Shown: one piece after another, positions 8,369-15,023 of the stretch | Numbering within the stretch: the first letter of the stretch is position 1 | Layout of the letters: every line of letters starts with the position of its first letter | Assembly: GCA_964634755.1 (NCBI GenBank) | Contig: CAZWJH010000036.1 | Coordinates: 1-21,998, forward strand | Origin: JALXDT01 sp964634755 | GTDB taxonomy: Bacteria; Acidobacteriota; Aminicenantia; JAMOAD01 | Reading direction: 5' to 3' | Length of the DNA: 21,998 nt | Notes under the pieces: model-generated | Told to the model about the DNA's origin: nothing | Databases searched by the model: none | What the model saw: the letters and a program-made list of their open reading frames with translations, nothing else | Translations under genes and position numbers: made by a program

Positions 8369-8968
8369 TTAATTCTTAAATGAAATTTTAACATATTCAT
8401 TGTTCGAAGATTTTATCTCAACAAGGGGAATTTCATTACTTTCAAAATAATTTACATATTTGTAGGGGGAAAAAATATAATCTAAAAGTACCTTTGATTC
8501 TCCCACCTCATTTTCAATACTGTTTTTTATAATTGAAGAGAAAATTTTTACCAAAAAAATAGGGACGCTTACATCTAAACTGTCTTCATTATCTTTTATT
8601 TTTATAATCAATTTCTTTATCTTGTGCCTTTTAGATATTTTTATATTCTTCATAGCCCTTATTTTCAAGAAAACTATTTCTCCACTTTTTTCGCTCTTGA
8701 TTTCTGTTTCAAATGATTCTCCACTTTTTAAAATGTCCAAAGCTTTTATTAAAGATTCCTTGTCAATTATTTTTCTATTAATTCTGAAAGAATCTTCTGA
8801 TTTAATTATCTTTTGTAATACTGATAAGGGAATCATCATATTGATTTTAACTTCTTCATTCTTATCTTTTGAAACAATGTCAAATTTCAAAAGAGTTTCT
8901 CCGTAAGATAAAGTTGAAAGCGTCAAAAATATCAGCGCTAGAATTATAATTATCAGTTTTTTGTTCAT
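8369..8968 (-). CDS. Secreted protein of unknown function with a LiaX/YvlB-like segment
   Basis: Predicted exported protein of 200 residues. The start is ATG at 8968, not the longer frame back to 9052, because a perfect AAGGAGG (complement of 8974-8980) lies five bases upstream and a signal peptide follows directly (MNKKLIIIILALIFLTLSTL, cleavage probably after Ser-Tyr-Gly, residues 21-23). The mature part has a pattern 'EVKINMMIPLSVLQKII ... LIKALDILKSGESFETEI' that resembles, from memory, the repeat in the N-terminal part of LiaX and in YvlB-type proteins ('KVNVNIPLSL ... ALKSGE.GKIV'). A second partial copy may start at 'LDVSVPIFLVKIFSSII'. This likeness is weak and no function should be assumed. 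It is convergent with mtfA (ten bases apart) and divergent from the PilZ gene. Confidence 0.8.
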   Translation of the reverse strand: MNKKLIIIILALIFLTLSTLSYGETLLKFDIVSKDKNEEVKINMMIPLSVLQKIIKSEDSFRINRKIIDKESLIKALDILKSGESFETEIKSEKSGEIVFLKIRAMKNIKISKRHKIKKLIIKIKDNEDSLDVSVPIFLVKIFSSIIKNSIENEVGESKVLLDYIFSPYKYVNYFESNEIPLVEIKSSNNEYVKISFKN

Positions 8969-8996
8969 TTTATCCTCCTTGGGTTTAATTAATATA

Positions 8997-9034
8997 ATTA
9001 TAACGGCTTCAATATTTGAAAAGTTCCCTGTCAA
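8997..9034 (-). promoter_or_regulatory. Possible promoter elements for the secreted-protein gene
   Basis: On the minus strand TATAAT (complement of 8997-9002) lies 28 bases before the start codon, and TTGACA (complement of 9029-9034) lies upstream of it. The gap between them is 26 bases, too long for a normal pair, so TATAAT may work with another -35 or an activator. Confidence is therefore low. Confidence 0.3.
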
Positions 9035-9045
9035 AAAAAATTCTC

Positions 9046-9073
9046 TTGACAATAATAAAAAAAGTCGTATAAT
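9046..9073 (+). promoter_or_regulatory. Consensus sigma70 promoter for the PilZ gene
   Basis: TTGACA at 9046-9051 and TATAAT at 9068-9073 are both perfect hexamers separated by 16 bases. Start of transcription would be near 9080, giving a leader of about 39 bases. The -35 box forms an inverted repeat with TGTCAA at 9029-9034. Confidence 0.72.
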
Positions 9074-9118
9074 TATATATAGTAATTTAATAAGATTTTT
9101 GTAAAAGGGGTTGTGAAG

Positions 9119-9436
9119 ATGGAAAAAAGAAGGGAAAATAGGATTAAAAAGAGAGTAATGGTAAAATTCGGAGAAAATAATTATGAAAGGTTAGGTTTCA
9201 CATCAAACATATCATCGGGGGGGCTTCATATTGCCTCCACTCAAATTCTTCCTTCAGGAAGAGAGATTACAATACTTTTAGAAGATAATGACAGAGTTTA
9301 CAGCTTGAAAGGTGAGGTAAGGTGGAGTATAAAGTATCCTTCTCATTTTTATTCCTATATGTTGAGTGGAATGGGAGTTAAATTAAAAGATATACCTCTC
9401 GAGTTTAAAGAGTATTTAAGAAGAAGTATTATGTAA
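9119..9436 (+). CDS. Single-domain PilZ protein (c-di-GMP receptor)
   Basis: Small cytosolic protein of 105 residues that is essentially one PilZ domain. Both c-di-GMP binding motifs are intact: the Arg-rich RRENR at residues 4-8 (RxxxR) and NISSGG at 30-35 ((D/N)xSxxG). The ATG at 9119 is chosen because AGGGG at 9106-9110 is eight bases upstream; a GTG at 9113 would leave only two. No output domain is attached, so it would act by contacting a partner such as a motility or polysaccharide-synthesis protein. No diguanylate cyclase is in the window. Its stop overlaps the convergent stop of the DUF92 fusion gene by eight bases. It is driven by a consensus promoter. Confidence 0.88.
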   Translation: MEKRRENRIKKRVMVKFGENNYERLGFTSNISSGGLHIASTQILPSGREITILLEDNDRVYSLKGEVRWSIKYPSHFYSYMLSGMGVKLKDIPLEFKEYLRRSIM

Positions 9437-10757
9437 TATAAGGGTAAGTTATAAGAGAAAGAAAAAGGGAAAAGGTAAGGAGAAGAAAATTTGTTGTAGC
9501 TTTTGTGAGAGGAGAAGAGTAAAGTATTTTATAAAAAAGTGGTTCTGTGAGATTTGCAATAATTGTTAACAACAAACCAGCAAATATCAGATTTTTTTGC
9601 AAAGAAAGAAGAAAAACAGCAGAATAAAATATTATTAAGGAAGCTATGATTCCAGCTAAAGTTCCAGCAAAAGATATTGCTCCTGCTTCTCCACTTTTTA
9701 CTTTTTTAAATTTAAATAATGAAAATGAATTTTTAGAAAGAGCTTTACCTATTTCAGAACTTACTGTGTCAAAAGTAGATGTTGCAATTATTACTACAAA
9801 TGAAAAGATAAAATACTCTGAATTTCCTGAAAGAAAAATTAAGAAAGAAACAAAAACAGGCAAAATCCCTTTGGGTATTACACTGTACAAACCTCGTATT
9901 CCAGATTTAGATTCAGCAATATTTTTTTCCAATTTATAGGAGAATTTGAATTTTGTGGCTAATATGGAGAGAATAAAAAATATAATTAATAATATTATTG
10001 AACTGGTTCCAGAAAAGATAATTATAAGGATGCCAAAAAAAATGCCAGTTAAAGCCCCTTTAAAATTTAACCATTTCAGAAAAAACGCTTCTACTCCGAG
10101 AACAAAAACAAAGAAAATTGTTATTTTATCAATATATTGAAAATGAAGATTCAAATTGTATGTTCCTGTGTTTAATAAAATTTTAAAAGGATAGAGAAAA
10201 ATAAAACCTAAAATAGGTATAAAAATATTATCTGTAAAATTGAAAGGAAAAACTTCCACTAATGAAAGAAAAAGAGAAAACACAATTAGTATCACTATGT
10301 AAATTTTAAAAGGAAAATTAGTGGGAAATCTTGGCATTAAAAGAAAGAATATTAAAATTCCAGAGATTGTTGTTGACAGAAAAAAAGCGAGCATTCCCTC
10401 AATACTTTTATCTTTATTTGCTATTACTTTATGTTTGCCGAAAATTGATCCTACCAAAGCAGCAAAGCCATCTCCAAATGATAAAGAGGCCCATAAAAGA
10501 GAAGCAAATATAGGCTCATCTTTAAAAACCAAAAGAGAAAAAAGAACCCCGAGAGGATAGCTAATTATTCCGATATCACGCTTTCTATTTTCTCTGAAGA
10601 GTTCTTTCATATACAATGGTGCTATAAAGATATTATGAAATAAAGCAATTAATGCTATTAAAACAAGATATTTAAAGTCAAAGTAAAGATATAAGACAAT
10701 AGGTAATCCAAAAAATATGTGAATTATCTTTCTTTTTAACTCTTTTTTATCCTTCAC
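9429..10757 (-). CDS. Fusion of a dolichol/phytol-kinase-like domain with a DUF92 (VTE6/TMEM19-like) domain
   Basis: Polytopic membrane protein of 442 residues made of two families. Residues 1 to about 200 look like the CTP-dependent polyprenol kinase group (VTE5, SEC59, CdsA-like): 'GDGFAALVGSIFGKHK' (95-110), 'DKSIEG' (116-121) and 'DNIFIPILG' (176-184). Residues from about 215 to 442 look like DUF92: 'SGIRGLYSVIPKG' (285-297), 'ATSTFDTVSSEIGKAL' (325-340) and 'GEAGAISFAGTLAG' (356-369). In plants VTE5 phosphorylates phytol and VTE6 phosphorylates phytyl phosphate. A fused chain could therefore take an isoprenoid alcohol to its diphosphate. The window shows no photosynthesis or tocopherol genes, so the substrate is probably another prenol or a carrier-lipid alcohol; this is inference. 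The start is GTG at 10757, overlapping the upstream reductase by 11 bases, with only a weak ribosome-binding site. Confidence 0.8.
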   Translation of the reverse strand: MKDKKELKRKIIHIFFGLPIVLYLYFDFKYLVLIALIALFHNIFIAPLYMKELFRENRKRDIGIISYPLGVLFSLLVFKDEPIFASLLWASLSFGDGFAALVGSIFGKHKVIANKDKSIEGMLAFFLSTTISGILIFFLLMPRFPTNFPFKIYIVILIVFSLFLSLVEVFPFNFTDNIFIPILGFIFLYPFKILLNTGTYNLNLHFQYIDKITIFFVFVLGVEAFFLKWLNFKGALTGIFFGILIIIFSGTSSIILLIIFFILSILATKFKFSYKLEKNIAESKSGIRGLYSVIPKGILPVFVSFLIFLSGNSEYFIFSFVVIIATSTFDTVSSEIGKALSKNSFSLFKFKKVKSGEAGAISFAGTLAGIIASLIIFYSAVFLLSLQKNLIFAGLLLTIIANLTEPLFYKILYSSPLTKATTNFLLLTFSLFLSLITYPYIT

Positions 10758-11670
10758 TTACTTTTTTTCGCCAATAATCAAGAGTATCTTTTAATGTTTT
10801 TTCTAATGAAAAATTAGGGTTCCATCCTGTTGCTTTTTTTAATTTTAAATTCTCTCCTTCCAATTTTCTTATGTCATTTTTTCTAAACTCTTGGCTATTT
10901 TCCACTATCTTTACATTAAAGTTTATCAAAGACAAAAGCTTTGTAAGAATTTTTTTTATACTGTGTGATTTACCACTTGCAATGTTATAGGGAGTTCCAG
11001 GTTTACCTTTGTGGGTAATTAAGAATATTGCTTCAACTGTATCTCTAACATCTAAAAAATCCCTTATTGCAGAAAGGTTTCCGACTTTTATAATTTTTTC
11101 TCTTTTACCGATCTCCATCTCTGCAAGCTGTTTTGAAAAAGCTGGTATTACAAATACTTCTCTCTGTCCGGGTCCCGTAAAATTAAAAGCTCTTGAAAGA
11201 TAAATCTTTGTATTAAAATTCTTAGAAAAAAAAATTGCTGTTTTTTCTATCATGTACTTTGATAATGAATAAGGGGTTAGAGGATTAACAGAAGAAGTTT
11301 CTTTTATTGGAAATTTTTTCTTATTTCCATAAATTTCTCCGCTCCCCATGATAAAAAGTTTTCTATTATTCTCTCTTGTCCATTCTATTAAAGTAAGAGA
11401 TGCCATGTAATTGTTTTTTATTGTTTCTAAAGGTATTTCCCATGACCTTCTTACCGATGTTGTGGCAGCCAGGTGATAAATTATATCTGGTTTTACCCTG
11501 TTTAAAGTTTTAATTGTAAGTTCTTTATTATTCAAATCACCTACTATAATTTTATTCTCATTTTTTTTACTTTTTATGTCTATACCCCATACTTCATAAC
11601 CCTTTCTTTTGAGAAGATTCTTTAAATGATACCCAGCAAAACCATTTATACCTGTTATTAGTACTTTCAT
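10747..11670 (-). CDS. Rmd-like NDP-4-keto-6-deoxyhexose reductase (extended SDR)
   Basis: NAD(P)-dependent sugar-nucleotide reductase of 307 residues. The Rossmann motif is 'TGINGFAGYHL' (G7, G10, G13), and the catalytic set is Ser110 with Y134xxxK138 ('PYSLSKYM'). 'SRAFNFTGPGQREVFVIPAF' (159-178) and 'VGNLSAIRDFLDVRD' (196-210) match GDP-6-deoxy-D-mannose 4-keto-reductase (Rmd) better than GDP-mannose dehydratase. There is no GMD gene in the window, but the next gene upstream is rmlB and the two overlap by four bases (ATGA). The real substrate may therefore be dTDP-4-keto-6-deoxyglucose, with dTDP-fucose or dTDP-6-deoxytalose as product, as known for some Rmd relatives. Family is confident; substrate is not. 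Confidence 0.82.
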   Translation of the reverse strand: MKVLITGINGFAGYHLKNLLKRKGYEVWGIDIKSKKNENKIIVGDLNNKELTIKTLNRVKPDIIYHLAATTSVRRSWEIPLETIKNNYMASLTLIEWTRENNRKLFIMGSGEIYGNKKKFPIKETSSVNPLTPYSLSKYMIEKTAIFFSKNFNTKIYLSRAFNFTGPGQREVFVIPAFSKQLAEMEIGKREKIIKVGNLSAIRDFLDVRDTVEAIFLITHKGKPGTPYNIASGKSHSIKKILTKLLSLINFNVKIVENSQEFRKNDIRKLEGENLKLKKATGWNPNFSLEKTLKDTLDYWRKKVSEG

Positions 11671-12683
11671 TGAATTTCACTTTTATAATACTTTTTATAA
11701 AAATTTGAAAATTCTCCTCTTTTTACCTTTTCCCACCATTCACGATGATTTTTATACCATTCGACAGTCTCTTCAAGCCCTTCATCAAAGGATTTTTTAG
11801 GTCCCCAACCTAACTTTTTTATCTTAGTCCAATCTATTGAGTATCTAAGATCATGTCCCTTCCTATCCTCAACGAATCTTATCAGGGATTCATCTTTTCC
11901 TAATATATTAAGAATTTTTTTTGCAATCTCAATATTTTTAACCTCGTTTTTTGCCCCTATGTTATATGCTTCTCCTATTTTCCCCCTTTCAAGGAGTAAA
12001 AAGAGGGCTTCGCAGTTATCAATGACATAGAGCCAATCTCTTACATTTTCTCCCTTCCCGTAAAGCGGAAGTTCCTTGTTGTCAAGTGCATTCGTAATGA
12101 ATAAAGGGATAAATTTTTCAACATGCTGGTATGGACCATAATTATTTGAAGGTCTGGCAATAATAACAGGTACTCCGAATGTTTTAAAGTACGAATAAGC
12201 GAGTCTATCAGCTCCCGTTTTACTTGCAGAGTAGGGTGAAGAGGGATTTAACGGAGAGTTTTCTTTAAAACTTCCTCTCTCAATACTACCATAAATTTCA
12301 TCGGTTGAAATGTGTAAAAAGAGCTTTATATTATTAAAATTTTTCATAGTTTCAAGAAGGTTAAATGTTCCGTAAACTTCTGTCATTATAAATTCTCCGG
12401 GAGCTATGATTGATCTGTCAACATGAGTTTCAGCAGCAAAATGAACGATAGCATCAACTTTCGGATAAAGAATTTCAAGAATTGACTTGTCTTTAATATC
12501 TCCTCTTACGAAAATATAATTTTTATCTTCTTCAAAATCCTTTAAGTTTTCAATATTTGCAGCATAGGTAAGTTTGTCCAAATTGTAAATTTTTACATTT
12601 GGTAGTTTTTTTCTCAAAAATCTTATAAAATTTGAGCCTATAAATCCATAACCACCAGTGATTAATATAGAACTTATATTCAT
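11667..12683 (-). CDS. rmlB: dTDP-glucose 4,6-dehydratase
   Basis: Converts dTDP-glucose to dTDP-4-keto-6-deoxyglucose, the branch point for deoxysugars. At 338 residues it has the full set of family marks: 'TGGYGFIGSNFIRFL' (NAD-binding glycines 10, 11, 13 and 16), 'HFAAETHVDRSI', 'HISTDEIYGSI' with the RmlB-specific Thr127-Asp128-Glu129, 'PYSASKTGADRLA' with Tyr151 and Lys155, 'RPSNNYGPYQHVEKFIP', and 'DRKGHDLRYSID'. RmlA, RmlC and RmlD are not in the window. No Shine-Dalgarno precedes the ATG, and a promoter-like pair sits so close that the transcript could be leaderless. A UDP-glucuronate or UDP-GlcNAc dehydratase is much less likely given the TDE triad. Confidence 0.88.
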   Translation of the reverse strand: MNISSILITGGYGFIGSNFIRFLRKKLPNVKIYNLDKLTYAANIENLKDFEEDKNYIFVRGDIKDKSILEILYPKVDAIVHFAAETHVDRSIIAPGEFIMTEVYGTFNLLETMKNFNNIKLFLHISTDEIYGSIERGSFKENSPLNPSSPYSASKTGADRLAYSYFKTFGVPVIIARPSNNYGPYQHVEKFIPLFITNALDNKELPLYGKGENVRDWLYVIDNCEALFLLLERGKIGEAYNIGAKNEVKNIEIAKKILNILGKDESLIRFVEDRKGHDLRYSIDWTKIKKLGWGPKKSFDEGLEETVEWYKNHREWWEKVKRGEFSNFYKKYYKSEIQ

Positions 12684-12688
12684 CGTAT

Positions 12689-12717
12689 ATAATAATAATA
12701 AAAAGTTTTATAGTCAA
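12689..12717 (-). promoter_or_regulatory. Promoter-like pair immediately upstream of rmlB
   Basis: On the minus strand TTGACT (complement of 12712-12717) is followed after 17 bases by TATTAT (complement of 12689-12694). The start of transcription would fall at about 12682, at the rmlB ATG itself (12683). The stretch is an ATA/TAT run, so chance matches are likely. Confidence 0.35.
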
Positions 12718-12726
12718 TAATGATTT

Positions 12727-13716
12727 TTACTTTTGTTCTGATTTAATTTTTGGTAATAGCTGACTTAAATAGCTAAAATTTCTTTTGTTTGTTGTTATGG
12801 GAGTAAATACAATACCTTTAAATCTTGAAGGTATTAGTTTGACTATTTTTAAGAGTTCTTTTTGGGGGATAGAGTTCAAGGATTTAAAATCCTTTATTTG
12901 CAATTTAATAAATGTTCTATCCGAATACGGCATTAAGTTTTTAACAATTTTTTTTATATAAGAAAAAAGTTTTTTATTTTTAAATTTTAATTCTTTCTTT
13001 ATTTGTCTATGATATAACATTATTGCCACATAATCAGCCCCTGAATTTAACAACCCTTCAATACTTTGCCCGTACCAACTTATACCAATTTTTTTGTTTA
13101 TGGGAACTTCATAGTAAACATTGATAATTAGACTTTTATCTCCCATCTTCTTTTTTACCTCGGAAATATATTTTTCGACAATTAATTCTTTGTTTTTTAG
13201 TCCGAATGCTTTCTCTTCCGCCTTTTTTATAACTAAATCATCCTGAATTAAAATTCCATTTGAACTTATCTTTGAAAGCTCAGAAAAGGTGTTTATTATT
13301 GTTTTCTTATTATCTTCATTTTGCAATATTAAATATTTTCCGTATTTAGGGCCTTTTATCCAGTCCATCCACCTTGAACTCATCCAGAAAAAAAGTTTAA
13401 AAGGAGAGTTTAAATTGTTTGCAATAGGGTTTACTACGGGAATATTACTTTCATTGTTAAAGTAAACACCAACTTTCTTTTTTATTGGCAATATATTGTG
13501 AAATCTATCATTTTTATTTTGAAACACTTTTATAAAAGCCCCGTTTATTCCAATTTTTTTTAAATTTCTTAAGTAAGCTTCAAAAGAATCTATCTCTCTT
13601 TGAGATATCTTATGAACTTGGACATAATATTCAACCGAGTAGAGCTTAAAGCTCAAAATTCCAAGTATCAGTAAAATACTTGTTTTTAACCAATTTTTCA
13701 ATTTCAATTTTTTCAT
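12727..13716 (-). CDS. Exported putative glycosidase resembling the PgaB C-terminal (GHL13/GH153) domain
   Basis: Predicted secreted or membrane-tethered TIM-barrel protein. Numbering from the ATG at 13716: a hydrophobic signal segment (about 10-27), then 'INGAFIKVFQNKNDRF' (57-72), 'KVGVYFNNESNIPVVNP' (81-97), 'FKLFFWMSSRWMDW' (106-119), an Asp pair in 'GILIQDD' (Asp159/Asp160), and 'ISWYGQSIEGLL' plus 'DYVAIMLY' (212-235). This order matches, from memory, the hydrolase half of PgaB and its relatives ('GVYF.T..APVV', 'FAWM', 'FHDD', 'W..Q', 'YD...MAMP'), which cleave partly deacetylated poly-GlcNAc. The deacetylase half is absent. The start is uncertain: ATG 13716, ATG 13731 and TTG 13740 are all in frame and overlap lipM by 71-95 bases. 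GAGGAG (complement of 13754-13759) is 13 bases before the TTG. Confidence 0.62.
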   Translation of the reverse strand: MKKLKLKNWLKTSILLILGILSFKLYSVEYYVQVHKISQREIDSFEAYLRNLKKIGINGAFIKVFQNKNDRFHNILPIKKKVGVYFNNESNIPVVNPIANNLNSPFKLFFWMSSRWMDWIKGPKYGKYLILQNEDNKKTIINTFSELSKISSNGILIQDDLVIKKAEEKAFGLKNKELIVEKYISEVKKKMGDKSLIINVYYEVPINKKIGISWYGQSIEGLLNSGADYVAIMLYHRQIKKELKFKNKKLFSYIKKIVKNLMPYSDRTFIKLQIKDFKSLNSIPQKELLKIVKLIPSRFKGIVFTPITTNKRNFSYLSQLLPKIKSEQK

Positions 13717-14446
13717 TTTTACTAAAATCATACTTTTCAAAATTTATACTAAACTCCTCTTGAAAACCTTTTATAAAAGCTTTTGATATTTTATTCCAAT
13801 TTGTTTCTCCTGTTTCAAGTTCAATTGTAGTCATTGAATTAAAAAGTATCTCCTTATCCACGAAAGTTAACTCCGCATAGAGTTCCCTATAATCTTTTAT
13901 TGGGATGGAACCATGCTGAAGAATTGCATTTTTTGATCTTTTTTGGGCACTACCTATTATTTTTTTCCCTTTTACCTCAATTTCATCTCTGGTAGGGTAG
14001 GAAAAGCAGGGAAGATTAGTTCTGACCAGGCCTTTCGGATCTTTACTAACTATTTCTGCTTCAATCCCTAAATTTAGTAATCCTTTCAAAAGGGCTTTTG
14101 CAAGCTGATTGTAAACAGTTCTTACCGAAGGAGAATTAATAAATAATTCATCAGAAGATGCTATTGAATATGTTAGTTCTTCATAGTGTAAAACGGCTTT
14201 CCCTCCGGTTGGTCTCCTGACAAATCCAATCCCTTTTTCTTTAAGAAGTTCATGGTTAACAACTCTTTTAGCTTTTTGCGATCTTCCTATTGAAATCGAT
14301 GGTGGATTCCAACTGTAAAACCTTAGGAAAGTTTTATTCTTCTCTTTTTCACAATTTTTCATCAAATATTCATCTATTGCCATATTTTTATAGGGAGAAA
14401 GAGGCTCCTTATGAAGGATTAAAATCCAATTTTTAGATGATTCCAT
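13646..14446 (-). CDS. lipM: LipM-type octanoyltransferase / lipoate-protein ligase A family
   Basis: Transfers octanoate from acyl carrier protein to a lipoyl domain, probably GcvH, in lipoate synthesis. 'RRPTGGKAVLHYEELTYS' (77-94) is the family lipoyl-binding block. 'NLPCFSYPTRDEIEVKGKKI' (144-163) places the LipM-type catalytic Cys at position 147, and 'GSAQKRSKNAILQHGSI' (165-181) completes the pocket with the conserved Lys near 162. LplA ligases lack this Cys, so octanoyltransferase is preferred over ligase; LipL (amidotransferase) is the main alternative. Length (266) is normal. The ATG shares a base with the bactofilin stop (TAATG). Its 3' end overlaps the next gene. No lipA or 2-oxoacid dehydrogenase gene is in the window. 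Confidence 0.8.
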   Translation of the reverse strand: MESSKNWILILHKEPLSPYKNMAIDEYLMKNCEKEKNKTFLRFYSWNPPSISIGRSQKAKRVVNHELLKEKGIGFVRRPTGGKAVLHYEELTYSIASSDELFINSPSVRTVYNQLAKALLKGLLNLGIEAEIVSKDPKGLVRTNLPCFSYPTRDEIEVKGKKIIGSAQKRSKNAILQHGSIPIKDYRELYAELTFVDKEILFNSMTTIELETGETNWNKISKAFIKGFQEEFSINFEKYDFSKNEKIEIEKLVKNKYFTDTWNFEL

Positions 14447-14919
14447 TATTTGGTAGCTTTTTCTTCTTTTCCTTTTTCTAAGGATGGAGTAGTAATTTCA
14501 GTGGGAGTAATTACTTGTTCGTTGATTTTCATATCAACGTTTCCTTTGAATATAGCTCCCTCTGCAATTACAATTTTAGGAGCTTTTATATTTCCTGTTA
14601 AATGCCCATTGGGTACAATTTCTACTTTGTATCCTGCTTCAACATTTCCTTCAACTTTACCTACAATTCTTACGATTCTTGCTTTAATTTCAGCATTTAC
14701 ATGCCCATGTTTTCCAATAGTTAAAGTTTTGCCAACTTCAACTTTTCCATTTACTTTTCCCTCTATGATTACATCTTCATCTGATTTGACTTCTCCATCA
14801 ATGATAAGTGTTTTCCCGATTATGGTTTTTTCTGACGAAAGATTTGAAGGATTGTAAAAGCTTTCAATTGAGTTTTCGTTTAAACTACCTTTCTTTCCTG
14901 ACTTTGAAATTAATCCCAT
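14446..14919 (-). CDS. Bactofilin (polymer-forming cytoskeletal protein)
   Basis: Small scaffold protein that self-assembles into filaments, often attached to the inner membrane, and recruits wall or polysaccharide enzymes. The start is ATG 14919 (157 residues): GAGGT (complement of 14926-14930) lies six bases ahead, and the longer frame to 14952 would run into the tRNA. Residues from about 30 to 130 form the beta-helix DUF583 domain with the typical repeat 'TLIIDGEVKSDEDVIIEGKV', 'KTLTIGKHGHVNAEIKA' and 'KVEIVPNGHLTGNIKAPKI'. The N-terminal 30 residues and the Glu/Thr-rich tail are the usual unstructured ends. It is the first protein gene after tRNA-Gly, and lipM follows with a one-base overlap. 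A nearby PgaB-like hydrolase and sugar genes fit a role in envelope shaping, but this is inferred. Confidence 0.9.
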   Translation of the reverse strand: MGLISKSGKKGSLNENSIESFYNPSNLSSEKTIIGKTLIIDGEVKSDEDVIIEGKVNGKVEVGKTLTIGKHGHVNAEIKARIVRIVGKVEGNVEAGYKVEIVPNGHLTGNIKAPKIVIAEGAIFKGNVDMKINEQVITPTEITTPSLEKGKEEKATK

Positions 14920-14943
14920 TTTATTACCTCTATAAATGAATTT

Positions 14944-15015
14944 AGCGGGCAACGGGACTTGAACCCGCGACCCTCAGCTTGGGAAGCTGATGCTCTACCA
15001 CTGAGCTATGCCCGC
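14944..15015 (-). tRNA. tRNA-Gly (anticodon CCC)
   Basis: Complete 72-nt cloverleaf on the minus strand. The acceptor stem is GCGGGCA/TGCCCGC, the D arm GCTC-AGTGGTA-GAGC, and the anticodon stem TCAGC/GCTGA with loop TTCCCAA, so the anticodon is CCC and reads GGG. The T arm is GCGGG-TTCAAGT-CCCGT. The discriminator is U, as usual for bacterial tRNA-Gly. CCA is not encoded (TAA follows), so it must be added by the CCA-adding enzyme. It precedes the bactofilin start by only 24 bases. Confidence 0.95.
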
Positions 15016-15023
15016 AAGCCTAA

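Noticed and set aside
8359..8390. Inverted repeat TAAAATTT / AAATTTTA between the convergent mtfA and secreted-protein genes as a bidirectional terminator
   Set aside because: The eight-pair stem has only A-T pairs, a 16-base loop and no T-tract on either side.
8369..9052. Longer version of the secreted-protein gene starting at 9052
   Set aside because: The extra 28 residues would bury the signal peptide, cross promoter-like sequence and ignore the perfect AAGGAGG before 8968.
9646..10560. Plus-strand frames inside 9646-10560
   Set aside because: They are antisense to the strongly supported fusion membrane protein and have no start sites or protein-like content.
14450..14857. 135-codon plus-strand frame opposite bactofilin
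   Set aside because: Its Ser/Pro/Thr-rich repeats are the mirror of the bactofilin beta-helix repeats; no promoter or ribosome-binding site.
14446..14952. Bactofilin start at 14952
   Set aside because: It would begin inside the tRNA-Gly gene; GAGGT before the ATG at 14919 decides the shorter form.
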